Below are positions 50,572 to 63,000 of a DNA stretch of 64,000 bases, piece by piece. The DNA lies in assembly GCF_027625935.1 (NCBI RefSeq), contig NZ_CP115301.1:186001-250000 (forward strand), in the 5' to 3' direction. The stretch is from Streptomyces camelliae (GTDB taxonomy: Bacteria; Actinomycetota; Actinomycetes; Streptomycetales; Streptomycetaceae). The first letter of the stretch is position 1, and each line of letters opens with the position of its first letter. Both the position numbers and the translations under genes were made by a program. The notes under the pieces are model-generated. The model was not told where the DNA came from. It saw only the letters and a program-made list of their open reading frames with translations, and did not search any database.

Positions 50572-51887
50572 TCACCGACTTTCCCAGCGCACCACTGGCC
50601 CTGCCCGATCCGGCCGAGGTCACGGCCGAACTGGCCGGGTTCGGCGGCGCGGCGATGATCCCCAAAGAGGCGCGGCGCACCATCTTCCCGGTGATCACCA
50701 AGGAGGATGTCTTCACCATGCTGCTGGCGCAGCGGTCCGACCCGGACAAGGTCGTGGCCGACTTCGCCGAGGAGTACCGGTCCTACGTCGGCGCGCACAG
50801 TGCCCTGCCGACCGCCAGCGGCACATCGAGTCTCCACCTGGCGCTGATCGGCGCCGGTGTGCGGCCCGGTGACGAGGTCATCGTCCCTGCGTTCACCTTC
50901 ATCGCCACCGCGCAGGCCGTGGTCGCCGCCAAGGCGGTGCCGGTCTTCGTGGACGTCGACCCGCTGACGTACTGCATGTCGGCCGAGGCGGCCGAGGCCG
51001 CCGTCACCGAGCGGACCCGGGTGCTCATGCCGGTGCATGTGCACGGGCTGCCGGCCGATGTCACCGCGCTGCGCGGGGTCTGCGACCGGCACGGGCTGGC
51101 GCTGGTGGAGGACGCGTCGCACGCACACTCCGCGAAGATCGGCGACCAGGTGGCCGGCTCCTTCGGGGACGCGGCCGGGCAGAGCCTGATGGCGGACAAG
51201 AACTTCCCGCTCGGCGGCGAGGGCGGCATCGCCTTCTTCGGGAGCGGCGAGGCGTACCAGCGGGCCGTGGACTTCCTGGACCGCAACGGCATCGACTACG
51301 GGATGTCCTGGGTGGCCGCCGCGTTCGGGGCCGCGCAGCTCAAGCGGCTGCCGTACTACGACGCGATCCGGGCCAGGAACGCCACGCTGCTGGCCGACGC
51401 GCTGCGGGAGACCGGTCTGTTCACCCCGCCGCACGTCCCCGAGGGCCACACCCACGCGTACAACATGTACCGGATCGGCCTGGTGCCGGAGGCCGTCGGC
51501 CTCGCAGACCTGCCTGTCTGGGCGGTCAAGGAGGCGGTGCACGAGCTGCTCACCGCCGAGGGTGTGCCGGCCCGCGAGTGGCAGAACACCCCGATCCCCT
51601 GCCATCTGCCGTTCCAGCAGCGGACCGGCTTCGGCAACGGCTACCCCTTCACCCTCAACCCGGGGGCGGTCCGGGACCACCGGCCCACCGACTTCCCGAA
51701 CGTCGTCGCCATGCTGGAGAGCACCGTCGTGCTCTGCCGCGAACTGCGCTCCCCCGTGGAGTACGAGCGGGCCACCCGCTACGCGGACGCCTTCCGCAAG
51801 GTCGCCGCCCGCCCCGACGCCATCCGCAAGCTGGTCGCCGAACGCGAGTACGTGCGGCCCTACGAGAAGGCGGCACGCCTTGGCTGA
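50568..51887 (+). CDS. DegT/DnrJ/EryC1/StrS-family aminotransferase
   Basis: A 439-residue PLP enzyme. TASGTSSLHLALIGAGVRPG binds the cofactor phosphate, VEDASHAHSA the pyridine, and ADKNFPLGGEGG contains the Schiff-base lysine. In AmCP pathways with a transketolase, an aminotransferase installs the second amino group on the chain-extended, carrier-bound ketone; this is the inferred job. It overlaps both neighbours. Confidence 0.88.
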   Translation: MITDFPSAPLALPDPAEVTAELAGFGGAAMIPKEARRTIFPVITKEDVFTMLLAQRSDPDKVVADFAEEYRSYVGAHSALPTASGTSSLHLALIGAGVRPGDEVIVPAFTFIATAQAVVAAKAVPVFVDVDPLTYCMSAEAAEAAVTERTRVLMPVHVHGLPADVTALRGVCDRHGLALVEDASHAHSAKIGDQVAGSFGDAAGQSLMADKNFPLGGEGGIAFFGSGEAYQRAVDFLDRNGIDYGMSWVAAAFGAAQLKRLPYYDAIRARNATLLADALRETGLFTPPHVPEGHTHAYNMYRIGLVPEAVGLADLPVWAVKEAVHELLTAEGVPAREWQNTPIPCHLPFQQRTGFGNGYPFTLNPGAVRDHRPTDFPNVVAMLESTVVLCRELRSPVEYERATRYADAFRKVAARPDAIRKLVAEREYVRPYEKAARLG

Positions 51888-52916
51888 CAACGGCCGCTTA
51901 CGCGTGGCGGTGCTCGGTGCCAGCGGTTACACCGGCGCCGAACTGATCCGGCTGCTGCTGGGGCACCCGCACGCCGAACTCGTCCATCTCTCGTCCGAGC
52001 GGCACAGCGGGCAGCCGATCACCTCGGTGCTGCCCGGCATCCGCAACCACCCCGGCGCGGCGGGGCTGCGGTTCGCCCCGCTGGAGGCCTGCGAAGAAGT
52101 CGACGTGGCCTTCGGGTGCCTGCCCACCGGCGCGCTGCCCCCGCAGATGCCCAAGCTCTCCGAGCGGGCGGGCCGGGTGATCAACCTCGCCGGGGACTTC
52201 CGGCTCACCGACCCCGGCCAGGCCGCCCTGCACTACCCGCAGTCCGCCGAGTGGACCGAGGCCTTCGAGTACTTCGTACCCGAGTTCTCGCCGCCGCCCG
52301 GTGACGCCCGGTTCCTCAACCTGCCCGGCTGCATGGCCGTGGCCACGCTCTACGCGCTGCAGCCCCTGTTCGCCGCCGACCTCGCGGCCGGGGACGTGGT
52401 CGTGGAGGCCAAGACCGGCGCCAGCGGCAGCGGCAACAAGTCGACCGAGCACCCCGCCGAGCGGTTCGGCAACTTCCGGGTGCACAAGCCGTACGGCCAC
52501 CGGCACGCCCCGGAGATCTCACAGGCGTTGCAGACCTTCTCCGGCCGCACGCCCCGGCTGCGGTTCTCCACCTTCAGCCTGGACGTGTCGCGCGGCATCC
52601 TGGTCTCGGCGTACGGCCTGCTGCGCCCGGACGCCACCCGGCTGGACATCAAACGCGCGTACGGCACCGCCTACGCCCACGCCCCCTTCGTCACGGCGCG
52701 CTCCCAGCTGAAGACGCCGACGGACTTCCCGATGCTCAAGAGCGTCATCGGTTCCAACATGGCGGAGGTCGCGGTGGCGGTGCGCGGCGACCAGTACGTG
52801 GCGGTCACCGCGATCGACAACCTGATCAAGGGGGCGGCCGGCCAGGCGGTGCAGGCCTTCAACCTCGTCCACGGATTCGAGCAGTCCACGGCCCTTCCCT
52901 TCACGGCGGTGACCCC

Positions 52917-52920
<4 letters not shown>
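51880..52920 (+). CDS. LysY/ArgC-like acylphosphate reductase
   Basis: A 346-residue reductase of the N-acetyl-gamma-glutamyl-phosphate reductase family. The NADP loop is LRVAVLGASGYTGAELI, the catalytic Cys sits in LNLPGCMAVATL, and HRHAPEI carries the active-site His. It would reduce the carrier-bound gamma-glutamyl phosphate to the semialdehyde. I take the TTG at 51880, which overlaps the aminotransferase stop by 8 nt; GTG 51904 is an alternative. Confidence 0.88.
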
Positions 52921-54868
<1,948 letters not shown>

Positions 54869-54872
<4 letters not shown>

Positions 54873-55726
54873 CCACCAGCACGCAGGCCGGCCGGCCCGG
54901 CCTCGTCCTGGCCCCCTTCCCCGCCACCACCCCTCCCGCCATCGCCGCCTTCTCCCCGCTGCGCGAACGTGCCCTCGCCGCACGCCGCATGGTGATCGAC
55001 ATGGCGGCCACCCCGACAGGCTGCCACCTCGGCGGCAGCCTGTCGGCGATGGACATCCTGATCGCCGCGCTGGACCGGACCGCCACCGACGCCGACAGCG
55101 AGGTCGTCCTCAGCAAGGGCCACGCCGCGGCCGGCCTGTACGCGGCGATGTACGTCACCGGCATCCTCGGCGAGCACCCGGTGCCGCACTACGGCGCCCC
55201 GACCCACCACTTCACCGGCCATCCGGGACCGTCCGTGGAGGGGGTCCGCTTCCCGACCGGGAGCCTGGGCCACGGCGCTCCGTACGCGCTCGGCTGGGCG
55301 CTGAGCCGCCGGCTGGCCGGCACCCCCGGGCTCGGCATCGCGGTCCTCGGCGACGGCGAACTCCAGGAAGGGCTGGTCTGGGAGACCTGCCAGGTCGCGG
55401 CGGCCCAGCGGGTCGGCAACCTGATCGTCGTGGTGGACCGCAACGGCGGCCAGAACGACGGCCTCGTCGCGGACATCTCCCCCGAACCGCGACTGGCCGA
55501 GCGATTCGACGCGTTCGGCTTCGAGGTCCGCCAGGTGGACGGCCACGACGTGGACGCGCTGCGGGACCTCTTCGAGCCGGACCGGTCGGACCGCGACCGG
55601 CCCCTCGCGATCATCGCCGACACCGTCAAGGGCAAGGGACTGCGCCCGGTGGAGGGCAAAGCCGCCTCCCACTACGTGAGCATCGACGCCCGCCGGGCCG
55701 CCGCCTGGAAGGAGATCGTGCGATGA
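54869..55726 (+). CDS. Transketolase, N-terminal (thiamine-diphosphate) subunit
   Basis: A 285-residue protein equal to the first transketolase domain. SKGHAAAGLYAAMY is typical, and the ThDP motif runs from GDGELQEG to the Asn of VVVDRNGG. With the next protein it forms a split transketolase. In vazabitide-type AmCP pathways such an enzyme adds a two-carbon hydroxyacetyl unit to the carrier-bound glutamate semialdehyde. Start and stop overlap neighbours as ATGA. Confidence 0.92.
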
Positions 55727-56676
55727 CCCTGCCCGGACGTACCGCCTACCGCGACGAACTGACCCGCATCGCCGCCGACAACCCCCGGATCCTGTGCCTG
55801 GAGGCGGACCTCGGCGGACGCGGCCACCCCTTCGCCACGGCGTACCCCGACCGCTTCTTCAACGTCGGCATCGCCGAGGGCACGATGATCGACATGGCCG
55901 CCGGCCTGGCCGAGGGCGGCTACCAGCCCTTCGTCTCGACCTTCGCGCCGTTCGCCGCGCTGCGCGCCGCCGAGAGCCTCAAGCTCGCCCTGGGCTACCT
56001 GGGTGCGGGGGTCACGGTGGTCGCCCCGTACGCGGGAGTGTCCGGCGGCTGGTTCGGCACCACGCACCACTGCCTGGAGGACTTCGCCGTACTGCGCGCG
56101 ATCCCCGGCGTCACGGTGGCCGCGCCCTACGGGGAGGAGGAGATGCGGGCCGTCATCCGGCGGGCCGCGCGCACCGGGGAGCCGCACTACATCCGCACCG
56201 GCCGCAACGCCGCCCCGGTGAGCCTGCCCTGGGAGGGCACCGACCCGCCCGTCGTCAACTGGGACGACGCGGGTGCCGAGGCCGGCCGTACCTGCCTGGT
56301 CTCCGTCGGCGAGGTCGGCACCGACCTGTGCCTGGCCGTACGCCGGGCCCGGCCCGCCCTGCCGCACGCCCACCTGTGCTTCGTCGACCAGCCGCACCTG
56401 GAGCGGGCCGCCGCCGAACTGGCCGAGCGCTTCGACCGGTTCGTCGTCGTCGAGGAGCACCGGCCGGCCGGCGGCGTCGGCTCCGCGCTGGCCCTGCTGC
56501 TGCCCGGCCGCGAGGTGCGGTCGGTCGATGCGGGCGACCGGTGGCCGGTGCACGGCGGCAGCCACGAACAGGTACTGGACGAACTAGGCTTGAACGAGGC
56601 CGCGTTGTGGAAGGCTCTCGCTCCGTACGAAGCCCCGCCGGGGACCCCCCCGGCAGCTGAGGGGGGAAAGGCATGA
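55723..56676 (+). CDS. Transketolase, C-terminal (pyrimidine-binding) subunit
   Basis: A 317-residue protein covering the second and third transketolase domains. NVGIAEGTMIDMAAGLAEGG carries the catalytic Glu that activates ThDP, FVSTFAPFAALRA and GVSGGWFGTTHHCLEDFAVL follow, and the last about 110 residues are the small C-terminal domain. It pairs with the preceding subunit; both genes are coupled by overlap. Confidence 0.92.
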   Translation: MTLPGRTAYRDELTRIAADNPRILCLEADLGGRGHPFATAYPDRFFNVGIAEGTMIDMAAGLAEGGYQPFVSTFAPFAALRAAESLKLALGYLGAGVTVVAPYAGVSGGWFGTTHHCLEDFAVLRAIPGVTVAAPYGEEEMRAVIRRAARTGEPHYIRTGRNAAPVSLPWEGTDPPVVNWDDAGAEAGRTCLVSVGEVGTDLCLAVRRARPALPHAHLCFVDQPHLERAAAELAERFDRFVVVEEHRPAGGVGSALALLLPGREVRSVDAGDRWPVHGGSHEQVLDELGLNEAALWKALAPYEAPPGTPPAAEGGKA

Positions 56677-57977
56677 GCACCCACCGGATCGGGCTGGGGC
56701 AGGGCACCGCGATCTATGTAGGGGCCATCCTGGGCGCCGGCATCCTCGCGCTGCCCGCCCTGGCCGCCCAGGTGGCCGGTCCCGCCTCACTGCTGGCCTG
56801 GCTGGCCCTGCTGCTGTTCTGCGTACCGGTCGCCACCAGCTTCGCCGCACTCGGCGCGCGCTATCCGGACAGCGGTGGCGTGGCCACCTTCGTCGCCAAG
56901 GCCTTCGGACCGCGCGCCTCCGGAGCGGTCGGCTACTGGTTCTACTTCGCGCTGCCCGCCGGCGCGCCGGCCACCGCCTACGTCGGCGGCCAGTACGTGG
57001 CACACACCCTGGGCGGCGGGGAGAGCATGGCCCTGTCCGTGGCTGCGGTGCTGCTGCTGGCCGCGTTCATCAGCAACACGTTCGGACTGCGGATCTCCGG
57101 CCGCCTCCAGCTCATCCTGGTCGGGGTGCTGGCGGTGCTGCTGCTGATCGCGGTGCTCACCGCCCTGCCGCACTCCGACACCGCCAACCTGACCCCGTTC
57201 GCACCGCACGGCTGGGGGGCCGTCGGACAGGCCGCCAGCCTGCTGTTCTTCACCTTCGCGGGCTGGGAGGCGGTCACCCACCTGTCCGGCGAGTTCCGTG
57301 ACCCCGCCCGGGACCTGCGTCGGGTGACCATGACGACCCTCGCGGTGATCGCCGTGCTGTACCTGGGCCTCGCGATGACCTGCGTCCTGGTGCTCGGCCC
57401 CGATCTCGCCCGCACCGACGCGCCGTTGACGCTGCTGCTCCAGCGCGGCACCGGCCCGGCCGCCTCCGGGGTCACCGCCGTCATGGCCATGTTGCTCACC
57501 TTCGGCACCATGAACTCCTACCTGGCCGGGGCCTCCCGGCTGGGCGCGGCCCTGGCACGGGACGGTGTACTGCCCGCACCGCTGTCCAAGGGCCACCTTC
57601 CGGGCGAGGTGCCCCGGCGCAGCCTGGCGCTGCTGTTCGTGCTCAGCGCCCTGGTGTGCGTCTTCGCGCTGGCCACCGGAACCCAGCTCGGCGATGTGAT
57701 GCTGGCGGCCTCGGCCTGCTTCATCGCGGTCACCGTGGCCGGGCTGGTGGCGGGTGTACGGCTGCTGCCCCGGGGCAGCGCGGTGTGGTGGGGCGCGGTG
57801 CTGGCCGCCGTGGTGATGACCGTCGTCCTGGCGTTCTCCGGCTGGTTCCTGCTGCTTCCGCTGGTGCTGGGCGGGGTGGCGATCGGCTGGTCCACGTGGA
57901 CGGCGCCGCGTCGCCGGACGGCAGCGCCTCCGGTGGAACCGGCCCTGGTGGCCCAGGAGGCCGAGGCGGCGGAGTAG
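56673..57977 (+). CDS. APC-superfamily amino-acid permease
   Basis: A 434-residue, about 12-helix transporter. The first helix has the APC-type break (GTAIYVGAILGAGILALPAL), and FFTFAGWEAVTHLSGEFRDP is the typical loop after helix 6. Coupled to the transketolase gene (ATGA), it probably moves the pathway's amino-acid product or a precursor across the membrane. Direction cannot be told from sequence. Confidence 0.85.
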   Translation: MSTHRIGLGQGTAIYVGAILGAGILALPALAAQVAGPASLLAWLALLLFCVPVATSFAALGARYPDSGGVATFVAKAFGPRASGAVGYWFYFALPAGAPATAYVGGQYVAHTLGGGESMALSVAAVLLLAAFISNTFGLRISGRLQLILVGVLAVLLLIAVLTALPHSDTANLTPFAPHGWGAVGQAASLLFFTFAGWEAVTHLSGEFRDPARDLRRVTMTTLAVIAVLYLGLAMTCVLVLGPDLARTDAPLTLLLQRGTGPAASGVTAVMAMLLTFGTMNSYLAGASRLGAALARDGVLPAPLSKGHLPGEVPRRSLALLFVLSALVCVFALATGTQLGDVMLAASACFIAVTVAGLVAGVRLLPRGSAVWWGAVLAAVVMTVVLAFSGWFLLLPLVLGGVAIGWSTWTAPRRRTAAPPVEPALVAQEAEAAE

Positions 57978-58033
57978 CGGACGGCGCGCAGGAAGAGCAC
58001 GGCAGTGGACGGAACGGCAGGGAGGAAGCCCCG

Positions 58034-58810
58034 GTGGATCTCGGGTTGAGGGGACGGGTCGCGATGGTGGCGGCCGGGACGAGCGGGATCGGACTGGCCA
58101 TCGCCCGCCGGCTGGCGGCGGAGGGAGCGGTGGTGTCGGTGTGCGGGCGCTCCCCGGACCGGTTGCGGGAGGCGGTGGCCCTGCTGGAGAAGGAGACCGA
58201 CGGCCCCGTGCACGGCGCGGCCGTGGACGTGACCGACCACGCGGCGATCGAGAGCTGGGTCGGTGAGGTGGCCGACCGGTTCGGCGGCCCGCAGGTGGTG
58301 GTCGCCAACGCGGGGAGCCCGTCGGAAGGGGGCGCCGACCGGTTCGGCGTACCGGACTACCGGACGGCGCTGGAGCTGAACCTGCTGTCCGCCGTCACCC
58401 TGAGCCGCGCGGCCCTGCCGCACATGCGGGCGGCGGGCTACGGCCGGGTACTGTTCGTGACCTCGCTGGCGGCCAAGCAGCCGATCCCGGGGCTGGCGCT
58501 GTCCAACACGGTCCGTCCGGCGGTCGTCGGCTACGCCAAGTCGCTGGTGCACGAACTCTCGGCGGCGAGGGAGGGGTCGGTCACGGTGAACGTGATCGCC
58601 CCGGGTATGACGCGTACGCCGACGCTCCGGGCCTGGGCCGAGCAACTCGACGGCGGGGAGGCGGGATTGTGTGCCGACATCCCGATCGGCCGGCTCGCGG
58701 AGCCGGAGGAGGTGGCCGCCGCCGCCGCGTTCCTGGCGTCCGCGCCGGCCGGCTCGATCACGGGGACGGTCCTGCCGGTGGACGGCGGAGCCACGCGCGG
58801 TCTGCTGTGA
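58034..58810 (+). CDS. SDR-fold protein with altered active site
   Basis: A 258-residue SDR. The cofactor motif AAGTSGIGLAIAR is intact and VANAG is present. Where classical SDRs have YxxxK, this protein has LSNTVRPAVVGYAKS: Asn in place of Tyr and Arg in place of Lys. Some SDR subgroups share this pattern and their chemistry is unclear. GGAGGAAG lies 6 nt before GTG 58034. It is the last plus-strand gene of the AmCP run, 56 bp after the permease. Confidence 0.8.
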   Translation: MDLGLRGRVAMVAAGTSGIGLAIARRLAAEGAVVSVCGRSPDRLREAVALLEKETDGPVHGAAVDVTDHAAIESWVGEVADRFGGPQVVVANAGSPSEGGADRFGVPDYRTALELNLLSAVTLSRAALPHMRAAGYGRVLFVTSLAAKQPIPGLALSNTVRPAVVGYAKSLVHELSAAREGSVTVNVIAPGMTRTPTLRAWAEQLDGGEAGLCADIPIGRLAEPEEVAAAAAFLASAPAGSITGTVLPVDGGATRGLL

Positions 58811-59183
58811 AAATCAGGCCGTACGACAGCGATCACGCATGGGTGACCTTGGACGAGTGAGGGCCTTCCGGGTTCGGCGGGGAGTGCGCCATCGCCACCG
58901 ACCAGCACACAGGCCCTCATGCCCCACCTAGTGCACCCCTGACCGAGACCGGACGTCCGCGCCTGGCCCGCCGCGCGCTCAGGGGCGGTACGACTAAGCA
59001 GGTTGGGTGAAGTCCACTGCGGTTCGGCAGCGCCCTGAAGGGGCGCGGGGCTGTGTCGACATGCGGCTCCGCCGCGATGGGGGTACCTCCCTGCTCGAAC
59101 GACGTCGAGAGCTTGGGGGAGCGACCAGCCACGACGGTGCCGCAGGCGGCTGACGGCGCATCGCGGCACTTCGAGCGGAGCGC
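58811..59183. other. Intergenic region at the end of the AmCP operon
   Basis: About 370 bp between convergent genes. The central 120 bp is a Streptomyces-type dispersed intergenic repeat (separate entry). I see no gene or clear terminator with long arms in the rest. Confidence 0.5.
59025..59145. repeat. Dispersed Streptomyces intergenic repeat, nested form
   Basis: The block from GCGCCCTGAAGGGGCGCGGG to GCGACCAGCCACGACGG resembles a small repeat found between many Streptomyces genes. It is interrupted by a second common element that runs from GGGGGTACCTCCC to GAGAGCTTGGGGGAG. The assignment is from memory of such elements. Confidence 0.55.
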
Positions 59184-59780
59184 TTAGGCCGCCGGACGGT
59201 CGTGCAGGGCGACGGCGAGCTGGGCCCGGCGGCTGATGGCGAGTTTGCGGTAGATCCGGGTGATGTGCTGTTCCACCGCACGCGAACTGACCCCGAGGCA
59301 GGCGGCCATCTGCTGGTTGGTCATGCCGTCGAGCATCATGCGGGTGATCCGGGACTCGTGGGCGCTGAGCGGCCCGTGGCCGGCGGTCGGCGCCGCATCC
59401 CGGTCCCGCAGCGCCGAGACCGTTCCCAGGCCGCCGACGAGTCCCGGACCGGGGGCGGTGACCGCGCCGGTACCCGCCCCCGCGGCGGACCGGTCCGGCA
59501 ACCCGGCGGTGTCCCAGCCCAGTACGTCGTCGCCGAGCCGCCGCGTTCGGATGCCGACGACGAGGCTCTCCTGTGCATACGGGTCGCCGTTCAGGACCTG
59601 GCGCAGCGCGGCGGGATCCTTGACCTGCACGAGCAGGGTGTCGCCCGGCCCCTCGGCCCAGACTCCGATGTAGAGCAGCACCCGGTGCCGGGCCATCCGC
59701 TGCCAGTACGAGCGGTGCCGGGGCCGGGTTCGGCGCAGGTCGGCCCCGTCCCGCAGGCGCCGTTCCACCAGGTACTTCAT
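59184..59780 (-). CDS. YCII-like domain fused to a LuxR DNA-binding domain
   Basis: A 198-residue protein. Residues 1-95 resemble a YCII/dimeric alpha-beta barrel (RHRSYWQRMARHRVLLYIGV, VQVKDPAALRQVLNGDPYAQ). Residues 135-198 are a LuxR-type helix-turn-helix (LSAHESRITRMMLDGMTNQQ, SSRAVEQHITRIYRKLAI). GGGAG lies 5 nt before ATG 59780. It is divergent from the SARP gene and could sense a small molecule of the pathway. The combination is unusual. Confidence 0.75.
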   Translation of the reverse strand: MKYLVERRLRDGADLRRTRPRHRSYWQRMARHRVLLYIGVWAEGPGDTLLVQVKDPAALRQVLNGDPYAQESLVVGIRTRRLGDDVLGWDTAGLPDRSAAGAGTGAVTAPGPGLVGGLGTVSALRDRDAAPTAGHGPLSAHESRITRMMLDGMTNQQMAACLGVSSRAVEQHITRIYRKLAISRRAQLAVALHDRPAA

Positions 59781-60021
59781 CACTGCTCCCGTCGAGAGGA
59801 CGTGCCGGGCGGGGTGCGAGCGCCCCTCCCCGTGGTGGCCCTCAGACTGCGGCGGCGGACTCCCGAACCGATCCCTTTCCGGTACCTGACGACCGAGGAG
59901 CGCCCGGGAGAGTGTCCGGGAAGTCACTGTGTAAACAACCTTCGCAGTGGTTAAGTGATGAACTCATACGTCGACATGCGGACATTGGCGGGGGATCCCG
60001 TAGACGGGCTGAAGGGGCAAC

Positions 60022-63000
60022 GTGACAAAGCCGGAACAGCCGTCGGTCCGGTTCAACATCCTCGGCACGCTCGAATGCCTGACCAGCGACGGGAAACAGC
60101 TGCCGACCGGCGGCACGGTGCAAGAACGCGTCCTGGTCCTGCTGCTCCTCTCCCCGGACCGCGTACTGCCGGTCAGCCGGCTGGTCGATGCCGTCTGGGA
60201 CGAGGAGCCGCCGGCCACCGCCGCGCACCAGGTGCGCAAGGCCGTCGCCGAACTGCGGCGGCGCATCCCCGGCGGCCGGGAGCTGATCGTCACCGAGGGA
60301 CCGGGCTACCGGATCGCGCTCGAACCGGGCCAGTCGGACCTGGCCGTCTTCTCCGACCTGTTGGGCCAGGCCCGTGACCAGGCCGCGGCCGACCTCCCCG
60401 AGAGCGCGGTGGACACGCTGCGCGAGGCGCTGGCGCTGTGGCGTGGGCCGGTCCTGGTCGGGGCCGGCGGATCGGTGATCACGACGGCGTCGGCGGCCCT
60501 GGAAGACCGGCGGCTGGCGGCCCTGGAGCTGTTCTTCGAACTGCGGCTGGGACTCGGCGAGACCGGAGAGCTGGTCGGTGACCTGCGGGACCTGGTCGCG
60601 GCGCACCCGTACCAGGAGACCCTGTGCGGGCAGCTGATGCTGGCCCTGTACCGGTCCGGGCGCCAGTCGGAGGCCCTCGCGGAGTACACCCGGATGCGCG
60701 ACGCGCTCGTCGACGAGCTGGGGGTGGATCCGGACGGGCGGCTGACCGCGCTGTACGAGGGGATCCTGCGCAACAGTCCCGAACTCGCCGCCCCACCGCG
60801 CCGCAAGCGCACAGCCCTGCCCGCCGAGGCCGGGACGGCCGCCCCGGCGCGGCACACACCGTCCGTTCCGGCGGCCCCGGTGGCCCCCGCGCCCCTCCCG
60901 GCGGCGGCGCCGACGAACCATCCGCACCGGTGCACGCTGCCGTACGACCTGCCGGACTTCACGGGCCGCAAACGGGAACTGCAACTGATGCTGGCCGACC
61001 CGGACGAGCCGGACGGCTGGCCCGGCTCCCGCATCATGGCGATCGACGGGATGGGCGGCAGCGGCAAGACCTCCCTGGCCATCCGGGTCGCCCACCGGCT
61101 GGCCGGCCAGTACCCGGACGCCCACCTCTACCTCGATCTGCGCGGCTACACGCCCGGCGAATCGCCCCTGTCACCGGGCGCCGTCGCCGAGGGACTGCTG
61201 CGCATGCTCGACGTACCCGGCGACCGGATCCCGGACGACGAGGCGGGCCGTATCGCGCTGTGGCGGACCACCGCGACGCAGTACCGGCTGCTCCTGCTCC
61301 TGGACAACGCGATCGACAGCGCCCAGATCCAGCCGCTGCTGCCGGCGTCCGCCGACGTCCTCGTGCTGATCACCAGCCGGGCCCGGCTGGTCGACCTGGA
61401 CGGTGTCGAGTGGATATCGCTCGGCGGCATGCCGCCCGAGGACAGCACGGCGCTGGTCTCCCGGACGCTCGGCGAGGAACGTACGTCCGCCGAACCCCAG
61501 GCGGTCGGCGAACTGGTCGAGCTGTGCGCCCACTTGCCGCTCGCCCTGCGGATAGCGGCGGCCAGGCTGCGCAACCGGCCGCGGTGGACCGTGCAGTATC
61601 TGGTCGACCGGCTGGGCGACGAGACCCGCCGACTGGACGAACTGCGCTCCGGGACGCGCGGCGTCACCGCCACGCTGAACCTGACCTACCAGGGCCTGAG
61701 CCCGGCGCACCAGGCGGCCTTCCAACTGCTCGACAGCCACCCCGGCGCGGAGTTCGACCCGTACAGCGCCGCCGCGCTGCTCGACACCGATCCCGCCAAG
61801 GCCGAAGAGGTCCTCGAACACCTGCTGGACACGCACCTCATGCAGCAGTTCGAGACCGGCCGCTACGTCTTCCACGACCTGGTGCGCAGCTTCGCCAAAT
61901 GGCTGAGAGGCCAGGCCGGCGAGGACCCCGCCGAGGTCGACCAGCGCGCCGTGGAGCGGCTGTTGGACTACTACGTGGCGGCGACGGAGGCGGCCTGCGA
62001 CGTCGCGTTCCCGGGGCGGGCCCCCTTCGCCCCGGAGCCGGACGGCACCCCCCGCGCCACCGTCGTGCTGCCCGCGCTGCACGACCCCGTCCGCGTCCGG
62101 CAGTGGCTGGACCGCGAGGAGGAGAACCTGCTGGCGGCCGTCAGACTCGCGCAGCGCCGCGACCTGCACCGGCACTCCGCCGAGCTTTCCCGCAATGTGG
62201 TCTTCCAGCTCGACACCCGGGGACGCTTCGAGGAGTTCCGCGAGGTCGCGGGCATCGCCGTCGCCGCTTCCCGGGAGCTGGGCAACCGGTACCTGCTGGC
62301 GCTGAGCCTGTCCAACCTGGCCGTCGCCGACTGGAAGCTGGGCCGGTTCACCGAAGGGCTGGCCACCGCCCAGGAGAGCCTGGAGCTGTCGGTACGATTA
62401 CGGGACCAGCGGGGCGAGGCGAAGAGCACCGGGATGCTCGGGCTGCTGCTGGCCACCCTGGGCCGGTTCGGCGAGGCGCTGCCCCAGCTCGAACAGTCCA
62501 TAGCCCTCAAGAGGCAGCTCGGCACCCCGCGCGCCGAGGCCGAGTCCCTGACCAACCTCAGCTCCCTCTTCGAGCACATGGGCCGGCATGCCGAAGCGGC
62601 CGCCACGGCCCAGCGCTCCGTCGAGCTCAACCAGCACATCGGCGCCCGGGAGAACGAGATCGTGGCGCTGACCGACCTGGCACTCGCCTATCTCGGCCTC
62701 GGCAGGGACGACGACGCGCGCACCTGCCTGGACCGGGCGCTGGGACTCTGCGACGAGTCGGCGCCGCTGGGCGACAGCGCCCTGGTCCTCGCCCTCTCCG
62801 CCCGGGTGCGGCACGGTCGGCGGGCTCCCGGGCAGGCGGCGGCCGACGCGGAAGCGGCGGCGTACGAGGAACAGGCACTGAAGCTGACCCGCGGGCCCTG
62901 CGCGCCGATCCGGCAGGCGGCCGTCTGGAACATCCTCGGGGCTCTCCGCCACCAAAGCGGCGACCACGCCGAAGCGCGGCAGCTGCACTCCGACGCACAC

